Below, piece by piece: positions 1 to 7,766 of a DNA stretch of 64,000 nt (the first letter of the stretch is position 1; every line of letters starts with the position of its first letter). The translations under genes and the position numbers were made by a program. This DNA comes from Verrucomicrobiota bacterium (GTDB lineage Bacteria; Verrucomicrobiota; Verrucomicrobiia; Opitutales; Opitutaceae), in assembly GCA_016235555.1 (NCBI GenBank), contig JACRKC010000004.1:1-64000 (forward strand). The letters run 5' to 3'. Under the pieces are notes generated by a model that saw nothing but the letters and a program-made list of their open reading frames with translations, was not told where the DNA came from and made no database searches.

Positions 1-69
1 AACAACGGCAACAACGACGGTGCCGGCACCGCCCCCGGCAACCCCGGCGCGAAGAGCAAGAAGGGCTGA
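1..69 (+). CDS. 3' end of a truncated gene, Asn/Gly-rich C-terminus
   Basis: Only the last 22 codons are in the window. They are Asn/Gly/Pro-rich and end in a Lys-rich tail (AKSKKG) followed by TGA at 67-69. A rho-independent terminator follows 30 bases later, which supports this being a real gene end on the plus strand. The tail suggests a low-complexity or disordered C-terminus, and no function can be assigned from it. Confidence 0.6.
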   Translation, partial: NNGNNDGAGTAPGNPGAKSKKG

Positions 70-99
70 CGCGATCCCGCGGATCGCCGCCCTCACCTC

Positions 100-130
100 G
101 GCCGACCCAACGCGGGTCGGCCGTTTTTTT
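100..130 (+). terminator. Rho-independent terminator
   Basis: A perfect 9-bp stem (GGCCGACCC at 100-108 pairing with GGGTCGGCC at 114-122) with loop AACGC is followed by GTTTTTTT. It sits about 30 bases after the stop codon of the truncated gene at the left edge and is oriented to terminate it. Confidence 0.85.
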
Positions 131-142
131 CGCCCGGGCGCG

Positions 143-280
143 GGTGTGACTCAAACTGATGTCGGTTCTCGGCTGCTCGGCTGTAGCGGCGGTCTATGAC
201 CGCCGTCGTGGCGGCAAGGGTATACGGTCGGCGGTCATAGACCGCCGCTACAATTCCCTGACATCGGTTTGAGTTACACC
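143..280. repeat. 138-bp composite inverted repeat, copy 1 (REP family 1)
   Basis: The inner pair of hairpins is GTAGCGGCGGTC-TAT-GACCGCCG at 183-205 and its inverse at 229-251. The outer arms, 143-165 and about 258-280, are inverse copies of a sequence containing GACTCAAACTGATGTC. A second copy of the same 138-bp length lies at 44599-44736. The GTAG foot plus hairpin in inverted orientation matches the organisation of REP/BIME elements mobilised by RAYT proteins. The element precedes the start of the gene at 344. Confidence 0.85.
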
Positions 281-343
281 CCCCGGGCGCACCGCCAAAT
301 GATTTGATTCGCCCTCCGCGCCCCCAATGCTCCGGCAAGGCTC

Positions 344-1564
344 ATGCGTGCCCTCAAGATCCTGCTCGTCACCTCCGCGCTCGGTGTAGTGGCGTGGTGG
401 CTGTTTTCGGCTCTTCCTCGCGACGCGGCCGCGACCGGACCGGCTCCCGCCACCCCCGTGACGCGAAGCGCGACAGTGGCGTCGGCGCGTCCGGCCGAGG
501 ATGCGGTGCAGCCGGCGAGGTCCGGTGAAAGTCCGGCGCGCCGTGTCGCCGACGAACGGGCCGCCCCGTCGCTGGCGCAGTTTCGTGTCCAGCTCGAAGC
601 GGTGGTTCGCGAACTGGCGGGTCCCGCGCGCACGAACGCGATCGACGAGATCGGGCGGGAGGTGGCCCGGGCGAATCCTGCGTGGGCCGCGGGGCTTGCG
701 GCGGGCCTCGAGGATTTCCACAGCCGCTATCTCTTCCTGCGGGCGGTGGGTGAGGCCGCCGCCGAACGCGATCCGGCGGCGGCGGCGGCGTGGGCGGCGG
801 AGCTCGCCGAACCCGCGCTGCGGGACAACATCTGCAACGCCGTCGCGATGAAGTGGGCGGAAACCGACACGCCCGCCGTGATCGAATGGGCGCTCGCCCT
901 GTCCGAGCCATCCGCCCGGGCCAAGGCGATCGAGGGGGTGACGTGGACCTGGGCGCAACGGGATCCGAAGGCGGTCTACGAGTGGGCCGTCGGCCTGCCT
1001 GACCGCGAATTGCGCGAGGAGGTGCTCGTGAAGACCGCAAAGATGCTCGCGGTGCAGAACCCGCCGCAGGCGCTCCAATGGGCGCTGCAATTTCCCGAGG
1101 GCCCGCAGCGCGACCAGGCGCTCCACTACACCGTGTTCCAGTGGGCGACGCAGGACCTGGGCGCGGCGGTGAGCTGGACGGCGCGCGTGCCGCCCTCGGA
1201 CGCGAAGGCCAGCAGCGAAGTCGCGATCGCGCGTTCGTGGTCGGCGCAGGAGGCGCAGGGGGCCACGACGTGGGCCGCCGCCATCACGGATCCCGCGACC
1301 CAGGCGCTCGCGCTGAAGACCACGCTGCAAAAATGGGCCGAGGCCGATCCCGCGCCGGCTGCGCACTGGATCGTGCAGCGGGGGGCGACGCCGGCCAACG
1401 AGGAGATTTTCCGCAGCGTGACCGCCGCGCTGGTCGAACGGAATCCCGCCGTGGCGGCGCAGTGGCTGCAAGGCGTGACGCATCCGGCGTGGCGGCAGGC
1501 CGGCGAGCGCATCCTCGCCGAGCGTCCGGCCACGCCGCCGGTGAAGCGGCCCTCCACCGGCTGA
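344..1564 (+). CDS. Exported or anchored protein with Trp-Ala helical repeats
   Basis: 406 aa. The N-terminal hydrophobic segment (MRALKILLVTSALGVVAWWL) is a signal peptide or anchor, followed by a Pro/Ala-rich linker to about residue 85. The rest is an array of short helical units, each carrying a Trp-Ala-type dipeptide (KWAETD, EWALAL, TWAQRD, EWAVGL, QWALQF, QWATQD and others). This suggests a TPR/Sel1-like or HEAT-like solenoid, probably for protein contacts in the periplasm. I do not recognise a named family. The start is the first ATG, directly before the hydrophobic segment. It converges on the next gene with only four bases between the stops. Confidence 0.8.
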   Translation: MRALKILLVTSALGVVAWWLFSALPRDAAATGPAPATPVTRSATVASARPAEDAVQPARSGESPARRVADERAAPSLAQFRVQLEAVVRELAGPARTNAIDEIGREVARANPAWAAGLAAGLEDFHSRYLFLRAVGEAAAERDPAAAAAWAAELAEPALRDNICNAVAMKWAETDTPAVIEWALALSEPSARAKAIEGVTWTWAQRDPKAVYEWAVGLPDRELREEVLVKTAKMLAVQNPPQALQWALQFPEGPQRDQALHYTVFQWATQDLGAAVSWTARVPPSDAKASSEVAIARSWSAQEAQGATTWAAAITDPATQALALKTTLQKWAEADPAPAAHWIVQRGATPANEEIFRSVTAALVERNPAVAAQWLQGVTHPAWRQAGERILAERPATPPVKRPSTG

Positions 1565-1568
1565 CGCG

Positions 1569-2036
1569 TCACGCGGCCGGCTTCGCCGGCGGCGGCGGGA
1601 TGAACAGGCTGCCGGCGAGCACGATCAGCCCGGCGTTTTGCAGCAGCTTCGCGCACACGGCGACCTCGCCGGTCCCGCAGCCGCAATCGAAGCGGAGCGC
1701 GCAAAATGGCAGCGAACCCGTGCGCGACAGCGCCCACGCACGCAACGCCACGGCGCCGGTAAAACCCATGAGCAGCACCAACGCTAGCAGCGCCGTGCCG
1801 CCCGTGCGCACGCCGAGGAGCAGCAGCCCGCCGCAGAAGATCTCCACCCAGGGGAGCACGGCGGCGGTGAAGTTCAGCAGCAGCGGCGCCGTCACGAGAT
1901 CGAACTGGCGGACGAGTTTCAGGAATCCGACCGGATCGAGCGCCTTGACGACCCCGAGGTGGACGAACATCGCGCCGAGCGCGAGGCGGGCCAGCAGCGG
2001 GAGCCAGCGGCGAAGCGCGGATGGGTCGGGCTTCAT
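1569..2036 (-). CDS. MauE/DoxX-type redox-associated membrane protein
   Basis: 155 aa, about four transmembrane segments (around residues 15-35, 48-68, 72-95, 130-148). DoxX/MauE signs are the GAMFVHLGVVKALDPVGFL start and a cysteine group (FDCGCGTGEVAVC) before the last helix. Family members are inner-membrane proteins tied to thiol-disulfide or electron-transfer chemistry. The ATG at 2036 overlaps the stop of the rhodanese gene (ATGA), so translation is probably coupled. Longer in-frame reading upstream is Arg-rich shadow sequence and was trimmed. This is the last gene of a DUF1573-rhodanese-MauE operon. Confidence 0.8.
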   Translation of the reverse strand: MKPDPSALRRWLPLLARLALGAMFVHLGVVKALDPVGFLKLVRQFDLVTAPLLLNFTAAVLPWVEIFCGGLLLLGVRTGGTALLALVLLMGFTGAVALRAWALSRTGSLPFCALRFDCGCGTGEVAVCAKLLQNAGLIVLAGSLFIPPPPAKPAA

Positions 2037-2632
2037 GGGGCGACGCGGTGGCCGCCCCCGCGCGGGCCGGTTTCGAGCGGCAGGTTCTTCTCCCGCCACT
2101 CCGCGATGCCGCCGGCGTAGACGAACAGCTTGGCCGCGGGCACGCCAAACTGGAGGAGGTCGCCGGCGGCGAGTTCGCTGTCCTCGCACTCGCCGCCGTT
2201 GCAGTAGACCACGATGCGATCGGCGGCGGCGCAGGCGCCGAGGATGTCGGCCACGTATTTGTCGAGCCGGTAGTGATCGAACGGGCGGGCGCCGGGGATG
2301 TGGCCGGCGGCGTAGTGGGCCTCGTCGCGCGCGTCGATGAAGACGATCCGGCCCGCGGTGAACAGCGGGTCACGGAAGAACCCGACCGCACGCTCGTGCG
2401 ATAGCAGGGCGATGCCCTGTGCGCCGAGGCGGGCCCGGCGCGCCGCGCTCAGGCCGGAGGACGCGGTCGGGGCCGGCGTGACCGCGGCCACCGGTGCGAC
2501 GGCGGAAAAATAGTCGCGGCGCAGCGCCAGGCCGCGCGGCGAAACGGCGTTGGCGATCAGCCCCAGCGCCACACCGGCGAGCGCGACGGCGACGCTGTCG
2601 CGCAACGTGGCGCGGGCAGAAGACGCACTCAT
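2033..2632 (-). CDS. Membrane-anchored rhodanese-like sulfurtransferase
   Basis: 199 aa. An N-terminal transmembrane segment (about residues 12-30) places the domain outside the cytoplasmic membrane. The rhodanese domain covers about residues 85-190, with FIDARDEAHYAAGHIPGA (CH2A-type motif) and the active-site loop VVYCNGGECEDS carrying the catalytic Cys. The single-domain form suggests persulfide handling or single-domain sulfurtransferase activity. The ATG at 2632 is chosen over an in-frame GTG at 2653. The gene overlaps the MauE/DoxX gene by four bases and follows the DUF1573 gene by about 30 bases, so the three form one transcription unit. Confidence 0.85.
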   Translation of the reverse strand: MSASSARATLRDSVAVALAGVALGLIANAVSPRGLALRRDYFSAVAPVAAVTPAPTASSGLSAARRARLGAQGIALLSHERAVGFFRDPLFTAGRIVFIDARDEAHYAAGHIPGARPFDHYRLDKYVADILGACAAADRIVVYCNGGECEDSELAAGDLLQFGVPAAKLFVYAGGIAEWREKNLPLETGPRGGGHRVAP

Positions 2633-2662
2633 GGTGCCGGAGGCCAACGTCACGCCGGCCGG

Positions 2663-3703
2663 CTACCGGTGGCCCGTGCCGACGATCGGCACCTCGAACG
2701 AGGGCTGCTCGGGGTGGTTGGTTTTGCCGCGGACGAAGCGCTGGCCGGGGGCGTCCGCCTGGAAGCCGGGCGGAAACGTGACCATGATCGTGAACTGCTT
2801 CTTGTCCGGCGACGCATTGAGCGAAAACCCGGCCCCGGCGGCATCGACCCGCACGTCGGAGACCTGGAGATCGTAGCCGCGGTGGTTGAGCACGACGACG
2901 TAGCGCTTCTCCGGCGCGGCCAGTTTCCCCGCGGGCAGCATGATCTCCGTCGGGGCGACCTGCACGGGCGGGAGCAGGGTGGCGACGGCCTGCACCGTGA
3001 GTTCGGGCATCCTCGGATTCGAGGACTTCATCGTGATCCGCGCGGTGTGCGTGCCGTTGGCGATGGGTGGGACGGTGGTGAGGGTTAACTCGAATTCCCT
3101 GCCCGGCACCGTCTCCTTGAGGGTCGCGGCGAACACCGCCTTGTCGCAGCGCACGTCGGACACCTTGAGCTCGCCGGCGACTTGATTTCGGATCGTGACG
3201 GCCCGGCTGATGATCTGGGCCGGCTCCGTCAGCGCGGGAAAGATGACGACCGGCTGTGAGATTTTCACGGGCGTCCAGACATCGGCCTTGATCTCGAGCA
3301 CGGTCTGCGGGTGTGCGGGGTCGTTGGTTGAGACGGTGACCGTCTTCGTGACGCCGCTGGCGAATTGGGCCGTCTCGAGCTGGATGGGGATGGTGCCGGT
3401 GGCGCCCGGCGGGATCGTGCGCGTCCACTCGCCGGCGGTGGTGCAGCCGCAGGCCGGCTTGACGTCGACGATTTCCAAGGGCGCGTCGCCGGTGTTGCGG
3501 AGTTTGAAATCGTGCCGCACGGCCTCGCCCTGCGGCACGCTGCCGAAATCGTGGACCGGCGCGGCGATCTCGAGCCGGGGGCCGCCCGTGCGGGGCGTCG
3601 ATTGGACGGTCGGGGCGGGGGCCGCGGACGGAGCGGCGCCGAGGCCGGCGGTGGCGGCGGGCAGCAGAGCGAGTTGGACGCAGCGGCGGAGCGACGGGCG
3701 CAC
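2663..3703 (-). CDS. DUF1573 secreted protein with Ig-like (ASH/MSP-type) repeats
   Basis: About 346 aa from a GTG start. A signal-peptide-like segment (LALLPAATAGLGAA) is followed by a DUF1573 domain (HDFGSVPQGEAVRHDFKLRN, then the typical GDAPLEIVDVKPACGCT with its CGC). One or two further beta-sandwich repeats follow (SNDPAHPQTVLEIKADV; SSNPRMPELTVQAVATL). DUF1573 proteins are extracytoplasmic and of unknown role. No ATG is available in frame downstream of the 3803-3919 repeat, so the GTG at 3703 is the best start. It is the first gene of the operon with rhodanese and MauE/DoxX. Confidence 0.8.
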   Translation of the reverse strand: MRPSLRRCVQLALLPAATAGLGAAPSAAPAPTVQSTPRTGGPRLEIAAPVHDFGSVPQGEAVRHDFKLRNTGDAPLEIVDVKPACGCTTAGEWTRTIPPGATGTIPIQLETAQFASGVTKTVTVSTNDPAHPQTVLEIKADVWTPVKISQPVVIFPALTEPAQIISRAVTIRNQVAGELKVSDVRCDKAVFAATLKETVPGREFELTLTTVPPIANGTHTARITMKSSNPRMPELTVQAVATLLPPVQVAPTEIMLPAGKLAAPEKRYVVVLNHRGYDLQVSDVRVDAAGAGFSLNASPDKKQFTIMVTFPPGFQADAPGQRFVRGKTNHPEQPSFEVPIVGTGHR

Positions 3704-3802
3704 GTGGAGGCGGAGCAGGCGGGCGAAGGGAGGCACGGGAAGTGGGACCGGGGGCGAGTGTGGTGGGGGAGTGGGGGGTGCCAAGCCTCGTTTTGCGGCC
3801 AG

Positions 3803-3919
3803 GGCGCGGCTCACTTTTCTGCCCGGCGGAGGCGCGCTTTTCCAGGCGCCCAAGCCCGGCGGTTGAAAACCGCCGCTCCGTTGCTCCCGCCGAACGGCAG
3901 GAAACTGAGATGCGCCCTG
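3803..3919. repeat. About 117-bp composite palindromic element (family 5), copy 1
   Basis: The element contains a hairpin around GGCGCGCTTTTCCAGGCGCC, then CGGCGGTTGAAAACCGCCG, flanked by inverse arms (GCTCACTTTTCTGCCCGGCG on the left, CGGCAGGAAACTGAGATGCG on the right). Other copies lie at 28603-28717, 44749-44873, 47014-47080 (half) and 50335-50452. It fills the gap between the DUF1573 gene and rnpB. Confidence 0.8.
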
Positions 3920-3978
3920 GCAGGGGCGTGGTGACACCGGCTTGCCATTGGGGGACGGAGTTGTTCGCTAGCCTCCTT

Positions 3979-4433
3979 AGCTTTGGGGCCTGGTCGTCGC
4001 TCCGAGTTCTTTGATCCCAAGATGCGGGCTAAACCCGCGTCCGTTTTACGGATATTCGGAGAGGAAAGTCCGGACTCCGCAGGGCAGGATGCCGCATGAG
4101 CTTCACCGCAAGTGCGGGCGGCGCACGTCAAGGTGCGTTGACGGACAGTGTCACAGAGAACATACCGCCGCGCGGGCAACCGCGTGGTAAGGGTGAAAAG
4201 GTGGGGTAAGAGCCCACCGCGCCGGCAGCAATGGCGGCGGCACGACAAACCCCGTCCGGTGCAAGGCAAAATAGGTGACTGGGCGGCCCGTCCGATAGTC
4301 ACGGGTATGCCGCAGCCTGCTTCGCTCCAAGTGGAGCTCCGCAGGCCAGGGCCCCGCAAGGGGACCTGAGAGAAATGACGGCCGAAGCGCCGCAAGGCGC
4401 GGAACAGAATCCGGCTTACCGGCCCCAAAGCTA
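3979..4433 (+). ncRNA. rnpB: RNase P RNA (bacterial type A)
   Basis: The catalytic RNA that matures tRNA 5' ends. Conserved blocks visible in order are GAGGAAAGTCCGG at 4061-4073, CAGAGAACATACCGCC near 4153-4169, GGGTGAAAAGGTGGGGTAAG near 4191, and ACAGAATCCGGCTTA at 4404-4418. The ends pair (AGCTTTGGGGCC at 3979-3990 with GGCCCCAAAGCT at 4421-4432), giving the P1 stem and fixing the borders within a few bases. The length of about 455 nt is at the long end for this RNA, partly due to an extended hairpin around 4308-4370. Confidence 0.95.
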
Positions 4434-4523
4434 ATCTCTTTTCGAGGGTAGGACACGTTGCCTTCAACGCGCTGCGTCGCGGAAGCCGTGAGGCTTTTGC
4501 GCGAAACGCATACGCGTAGCCCA

Positions 4524-4550
4524 AGCGCGTTGCGGTCAACGCGCTCCACC
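4524..4550. repeat. REP family 2 (GTGGAGCGCGTTG hairpin), single plus a degenerate partner
   Basis: AGCGCGTTGCGGTCAACGCG followed by CTCCACC is the inverse of GTGGAGCGCGTTG-NNNN-CAACGCG. A degenerate partner (GTTGCCTTCAACGCGCTGCG) lies at about 4457-4476. It sits between rnpB and the stop of the cupredoxin gene. Confidence 0.75.
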
Positions 4551-4557
4551 GTCGAGG

Positions 4558-5016
4558 CTACTTCTTCACCACGAGCACGCCCTTCATGCCGATCTGGCAG
4601 TGGGCGGGGAAACTGCAGAGGAAGGGATATTCGCCCGGCTCGGTGGGGGCGGTGAAGCTGGCTTCGCCAGTCTCGTTGGGGCCGAGGAGGCCGATCGTGG
4701 CGAGAACCTTGTCTTTCATTTTTTCCGGGATGTGGCCGTTGCCGGCTTAGGGGGCGCCGGCGTTGGCGAAGGCGATCGGATCGGTGCCCTTGGCGAGGAG
4801 CACCCAGTTGTGGCCCATGACGCTTTTCGGGAGTGTGCAGGCGTTGGTGAGCACGACCTTGATCGGCTCGCCGGGGGCGGCGGTGATCGACGCGACGTCG
4901 AACTTCATCTGGTTGCCCTCGCCGGATTTGATTTTCACGACGCGCGGGCCATCCGCCGCGAATAGCAACGCAGAGGTGGCGAGGGCGAGGAGCGGGAGGA
5001 AGAGTTTGGATCTCAT
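4558..5016 (-). pseudogene. Auracyanin/azurin-type blue copper protein with in-frame TAA
   Basis: Read through, this is 152 codons encoding a periplasmic cupredoxin: signal peptide (MRSKLFLPLLALATSALLFA), then a beta-sandwich with all four type-1 copper ligands, His69 (in VMGHNW), Cys134 (in PFLCSF), His139 (in PAHC) and Met144 (in IGMKG). The C-x4-H-x4-M spacing is like auracyanin. An in-frame TAA at 4747-4749 (codon 90) interrupts it, and the frame is otherwise open and conserved on both sides to the TAG at 4558. The truncated 89-residue product would lack Cys, His and Met ligands. It is third in an operon after the decaheme cytochrome and outer-membrane barrel genes, so the intact form would be a soluble electron carrier. 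It is either a recent nonsense mutation or a sequencing error. Confidence 0.8.
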
Positions 5017-5025
5017 GGGAAAGGT

Positions 5026-5048
5026 CGGCGGTCATAGACCGCCGCTGC
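5026..5048. repeat. REP family 1, single hairpin
   Basis: CGGCGGTCATAGACCGCCGC followed by TGC is the inverse of the GTAGCGGCGGTC hairpin, with the foot slightly changed (GCAG). It occupies the short gap between the barrel gene and the cupredoxin gene inside the operon. Confidence 0.75.
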
Positions 5049-5066
5049 GGCGATGGTGGCAGCGGA

Positions 5067-7742
5067 TCAGAGTTTGATTTGGAACATCACACCATACCAG
5101 TTGACGCGGTAGGCCATCGGGCCGCCGTCGAGGCCGACGACCGTGGGCGCGTTGGCGGGGTTGGGTGCGACCACCGGTGAACCGTCGAGGTTGCGATAGT
5201 GCCAGTCGCGAATCGTCTCCCATTGGTTGCGGTAAACGAGCCGCGCCGAGAGCCGGGGTGTGAGCGGGAAGCGCAGGCTGGCATCGAGGTAGCTGGCGTC
5301 CATGGCCATGTCAGGCACGCGGTCGCCGGCGAAGACGGCGTTGGCGGCGTTGATCGCACCGCCGATCGCGTATTGGTAGGCGAGACGCGTGCGGCCGAGG
5401 GTGTAGGAGTAGTCGAGGTTGAACGTGGCTTTGCCAAGCTCCTGCTTGAAGCCGAGTCCGGCGACGTGATTGCGATCGGTGCTCCTGGCGCCCCAGGCGT
5501 TGCCGAGCGAATAGAACGGGCCGCCCGGTGTGGAGCCGATGGTGGCGGCGTTTTCGGGCGTGATGACGCCGAGCGGCGAGACGACCCCGATGGTGACGTT
5601 GCCGGCCTGCTGGATCGAGGCCTGACGGACACGGCTTTGCTGATACGAATAGAAACTGTAGATGTTCTGCTTTGGTGACGGCTGGTAGTTGAGGTCGAGA
5701 TTGGCCGAGTCGGAGCTGTCTTTGGCGCGGCCGAACGCGGCGTCGGGGTAACGTGACTCGCGGAACTGGAACGAGAGCCCGGCGTCGAGATTGGGGCGCA
5801 GCATGGTGTCGAGGCGGACGTTCACGATGTGCTGGTTGCGATCGGAGAGCTCGTAGTTGCGCAGGGCGCCGTTGTTGCGGACGGCCCAGGAGGTGACGTT
5901 GGTGCCAACAGTGGTCGGCATCGCGATGATCGCGGCGCTCATCGCGTCCTCGTAGTAAGCGGTGAGGTAGCGGCTGCCGCGGCGCTGGCCGTATTCGTAG
6001 GAGGTGCGAAGGGTGCTGTTGAGCGGAAGGGCGCGGTTGACGTAGCCAAGCTTGAAGCGGTCGTCCCAGACCTTGGCGCGCTCGCGGTTGGTGCGTTCGA
6101 CGGTGTCACGCTCGTAAGAGCCGGTGAAGTTGGCGGTCTTCGAGAGCAGGTAGTCGGCGGTGGGACCGAAGCGATATTGTTTCGAGGAATAGATCTTGTT
6201 GCTGATCACGACGCTGCCCGTGGGTGTCGGTGCGCCGGCGAAGAGCACGCCGCCGGAGCCGGTGGCATCGTTGAGGGGTCGGCCCCAGACGCCGGTGAGG
6301 CCGGCATAGGAGAGGCCGCGGGTCTGCGCGCCGGCCGTGGCGGCGTCGGCGTCGACGTAAACGGCGTTGGGATTCACCGCGTAGTAGGGATCGCTGTTGT
6401 TATCGGACTCGTTGAAACGGCCCTTCAACTTGACGTTGAGTTCGGCGGAAGGGTTGAGCGAAAGCGTGAGGTCAGCCGTGCGCGTATCGATCTTGCCCCT
6501 GGCCGTGGGACGGCTGAGCGAGCCGACCGAACTCCAATCGCCGCCGGGCAGAATCGTGACGTTGGCGGAGGTGATGCCGGCGACGGTGGTGTAGGGAATG
6601 AGATTGTCGTTCTGGCGCCAGGTGCCTGCGGCGACGACCGCGGTGATCGAACCGTTGTAGAGATCGGGAAGTTTGCGCGTGTATTCGGCGCGGGCGTTGT
6701 GCGAGGTGTTGCTGGGCGTGAGGTCGAAGCGGCCGACGACGTAGGCGCCGGCGGCGGGTGTGGTCGTGAAGCCTTGGGGCGCGATACGGTAGGGCTCCTG
6801 GAAGGTGAGCGTGTCGATCTTGTTGTCGAAGATCGAGGACGACCACCGGAAGTTGAACGCGTTGAGCCCGGCGGCGTAGGTCACGCCGGCGGATAGGTCC
6901 TTGGTGTCGTAGTCGACCGGCTCGGGAATTTCGATCGGGGCGGTGCCGCCGTTGTTACCCCAGACGGCGCCGAGGGGACGGGCGCCTTTGCGTTCTTCGA
7001 GCGCGTAGCTGGCGTAAACTTTCCAGGCGGCGGAGAGCGTGAGATCGAGGCGGGCGCCGTAGCGCTTGCGGGTCAGCGAAAGCGAGGTGCGGTTGGCGGA
7101 ATTGGCGGCGGCGGCGGCGACCGCGGCGTTGTCGGCGGTGGTCGAGGCCGTGCCGCCGGGCGTGAGGCCGGTGAGGAGGACGAGGTTGCCGGTGCCGAGG
7201 CCGGACCAAAGGGTCTTGTAGCTGTCGGTGAAGACGTGGGGCGTCTCGCTGAAGTAGAGCTTCAACGTCCACGAATTGGCGCGGCCGAAGTTGACGCCGT
7301 AGTATTGGTCGCGCCGGCCGGCGGCGCCGCCCGAGAGGCCGAAGAAGCTGCCGTCGGCCTTCTTCATCGCGAGGTCGAAGTTGTTTACGTAGGCGCCCTG
7401 GTCGAAATCCTGATACATCCGATACCGGGCGTTGCGTTCGTCGGCGTCGCCGCCGATGTAGCCGACTTCGAGCTGGCCGGAGTATTCCCAACCGGAGGCG
7501 GACTTGGCGATATCCTCGAGCTTGGGCACAACGAGCGGCCACTTGAACATCTGGCCGGTGGGCGTGTGTTTGATCGCGGCCCACTCGGGATCGGCGGAAC
7601 GCGAGGCGTTGACGGAGGAGGTCTCCTTGTTGGAGAGCGTAGTGCCGACGCCGGCGCTGGTGGTGGCGAACGGCGAGGCGACGAGGCGCGCGGCCGCAGC
7701 GGCGGCGAGAGCGGTGAGGGTGAGACGGAAAATCGTTTTCAT
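5067..7742 (-). CDS. MtrB/PioB-family outer-membrane beta-barrel for a decaheme cytochrome
   Basis: 891 aa with signal peptide (MKTIFRLTLTALAAAAAARL). After a short N-terminal linker, the chain is many alternating amphipathic strands (SGWEYSGQLEVGYIGGDADE, YYGVNFGRANSWTLKLYF, and so on), typical of the MtrB/PioB porin that sheathes an MtrA-type decaheme cytochrome and carries electrons across the outer membrane. The N-terminal CXXC seen in some Shewanella homologues is absent. The assignment rests on the barrel pattern, the length and the immediately upstream MtrA-type gene (24 bases between them). It ends in FQIKL rather than a terminal aromatic residue. The pairing implies extracellular electron exchange, but direction and substrate cannot be read from the sequence. 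Confidence 0.85.
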   Translation of the reverse strand: MKTIFRLTLTALAAAAAARLVASPFATTSAGVGTTLSNKETSSVNASRSADPEWAAIKHTPTGQMFKWPLVVPKLEDIAKSASGWEYSGQLEVGYIGGDADERNARYRMYQDFDQGAYVNNFDLAMKKADGSFFGLSGGAAGRRDQYYGVNFGRANSWTLKLYFSETPHVFTDSYKTLWSGLGTGNLVLLTGLTPGGTASTTADNAAVAAAAANSANRTSLSLTRKRYGARLDLTLSAAWKVYASYALEERKGARPLGAVWGNNGGTAPIEIPEPVDYDTKDLSAGVTYAAGLNAFNFRWSSSIFDNKIDTLTFQEPYRIAPQGFTTTPAAGAYVVGRFDLTPSNTSHNARAEYTRKLPDLYNGSITAVVAAGTWRQNDNLIPYTTVAGITSANVTILPGGDWSSVGSLSRPTARGKIDTRTADLTLSLNPSAELNVKLKGRFNESDNNSDPYYAVNPNAVYVDADAATAGAQTRGLSYAGLTGVWGRPLNDATGSGGVLFAGAPTPTGSVVISNKIYSSKQYRFGPTADYLLSKTANFTGSYERDTVERTNRERAKVWDDRFKLGYVNRALPLNSTLRTSYEYGQRRGSRYLTAYYEDAMSAAIIAMPTTVGTNVTSWAVRNNGALRNYELSDRNQHIVNVRLDTMLRPNLDAGLSFQFRESRYPDAAFGRAKDSSDSANLDLNYQPSPKQNIYSFYSYQQSRVRQASIQQAGNVTIGVVSPLGVITPENAATIGSTPGGPFYSLGNAWGARSTDRNHVAGLGFKQELGKATFNLDYSYTLGRTRLAYQYAIGGAINAANAVFAGDRVPDMAMDASYLDASLRFPLTPRLSARLVYRNQWETIRDWHYRNLDGSPVVAPNPANAPTVVGLDGGPMAYRVNWYGVMFQIKL

Positions 7743-7766
7743 GGTCGGTTGGATTTTTCGTCGAGG

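Noticed and set aside
143-280. CRISPR array
   Set aside because: Repeats are inverted pairs dispersed across the window, not direct repeats with regular unique spacers, and no cas gene is present.
3704-3937. N-terminal extension of the DUF1573 protein
   Set aside because: The extra residues (RSGGFQPPGLGAW and similar) are a translation of the family 5 repeat, and the same text would arise in other copies.
4747-4749. Recoded stop (selenocysteine or pyrrolysine) in the cupredoxin
   Set aside because: The codon is TAA, which neither system uses, and no SECIS-like element is visible.
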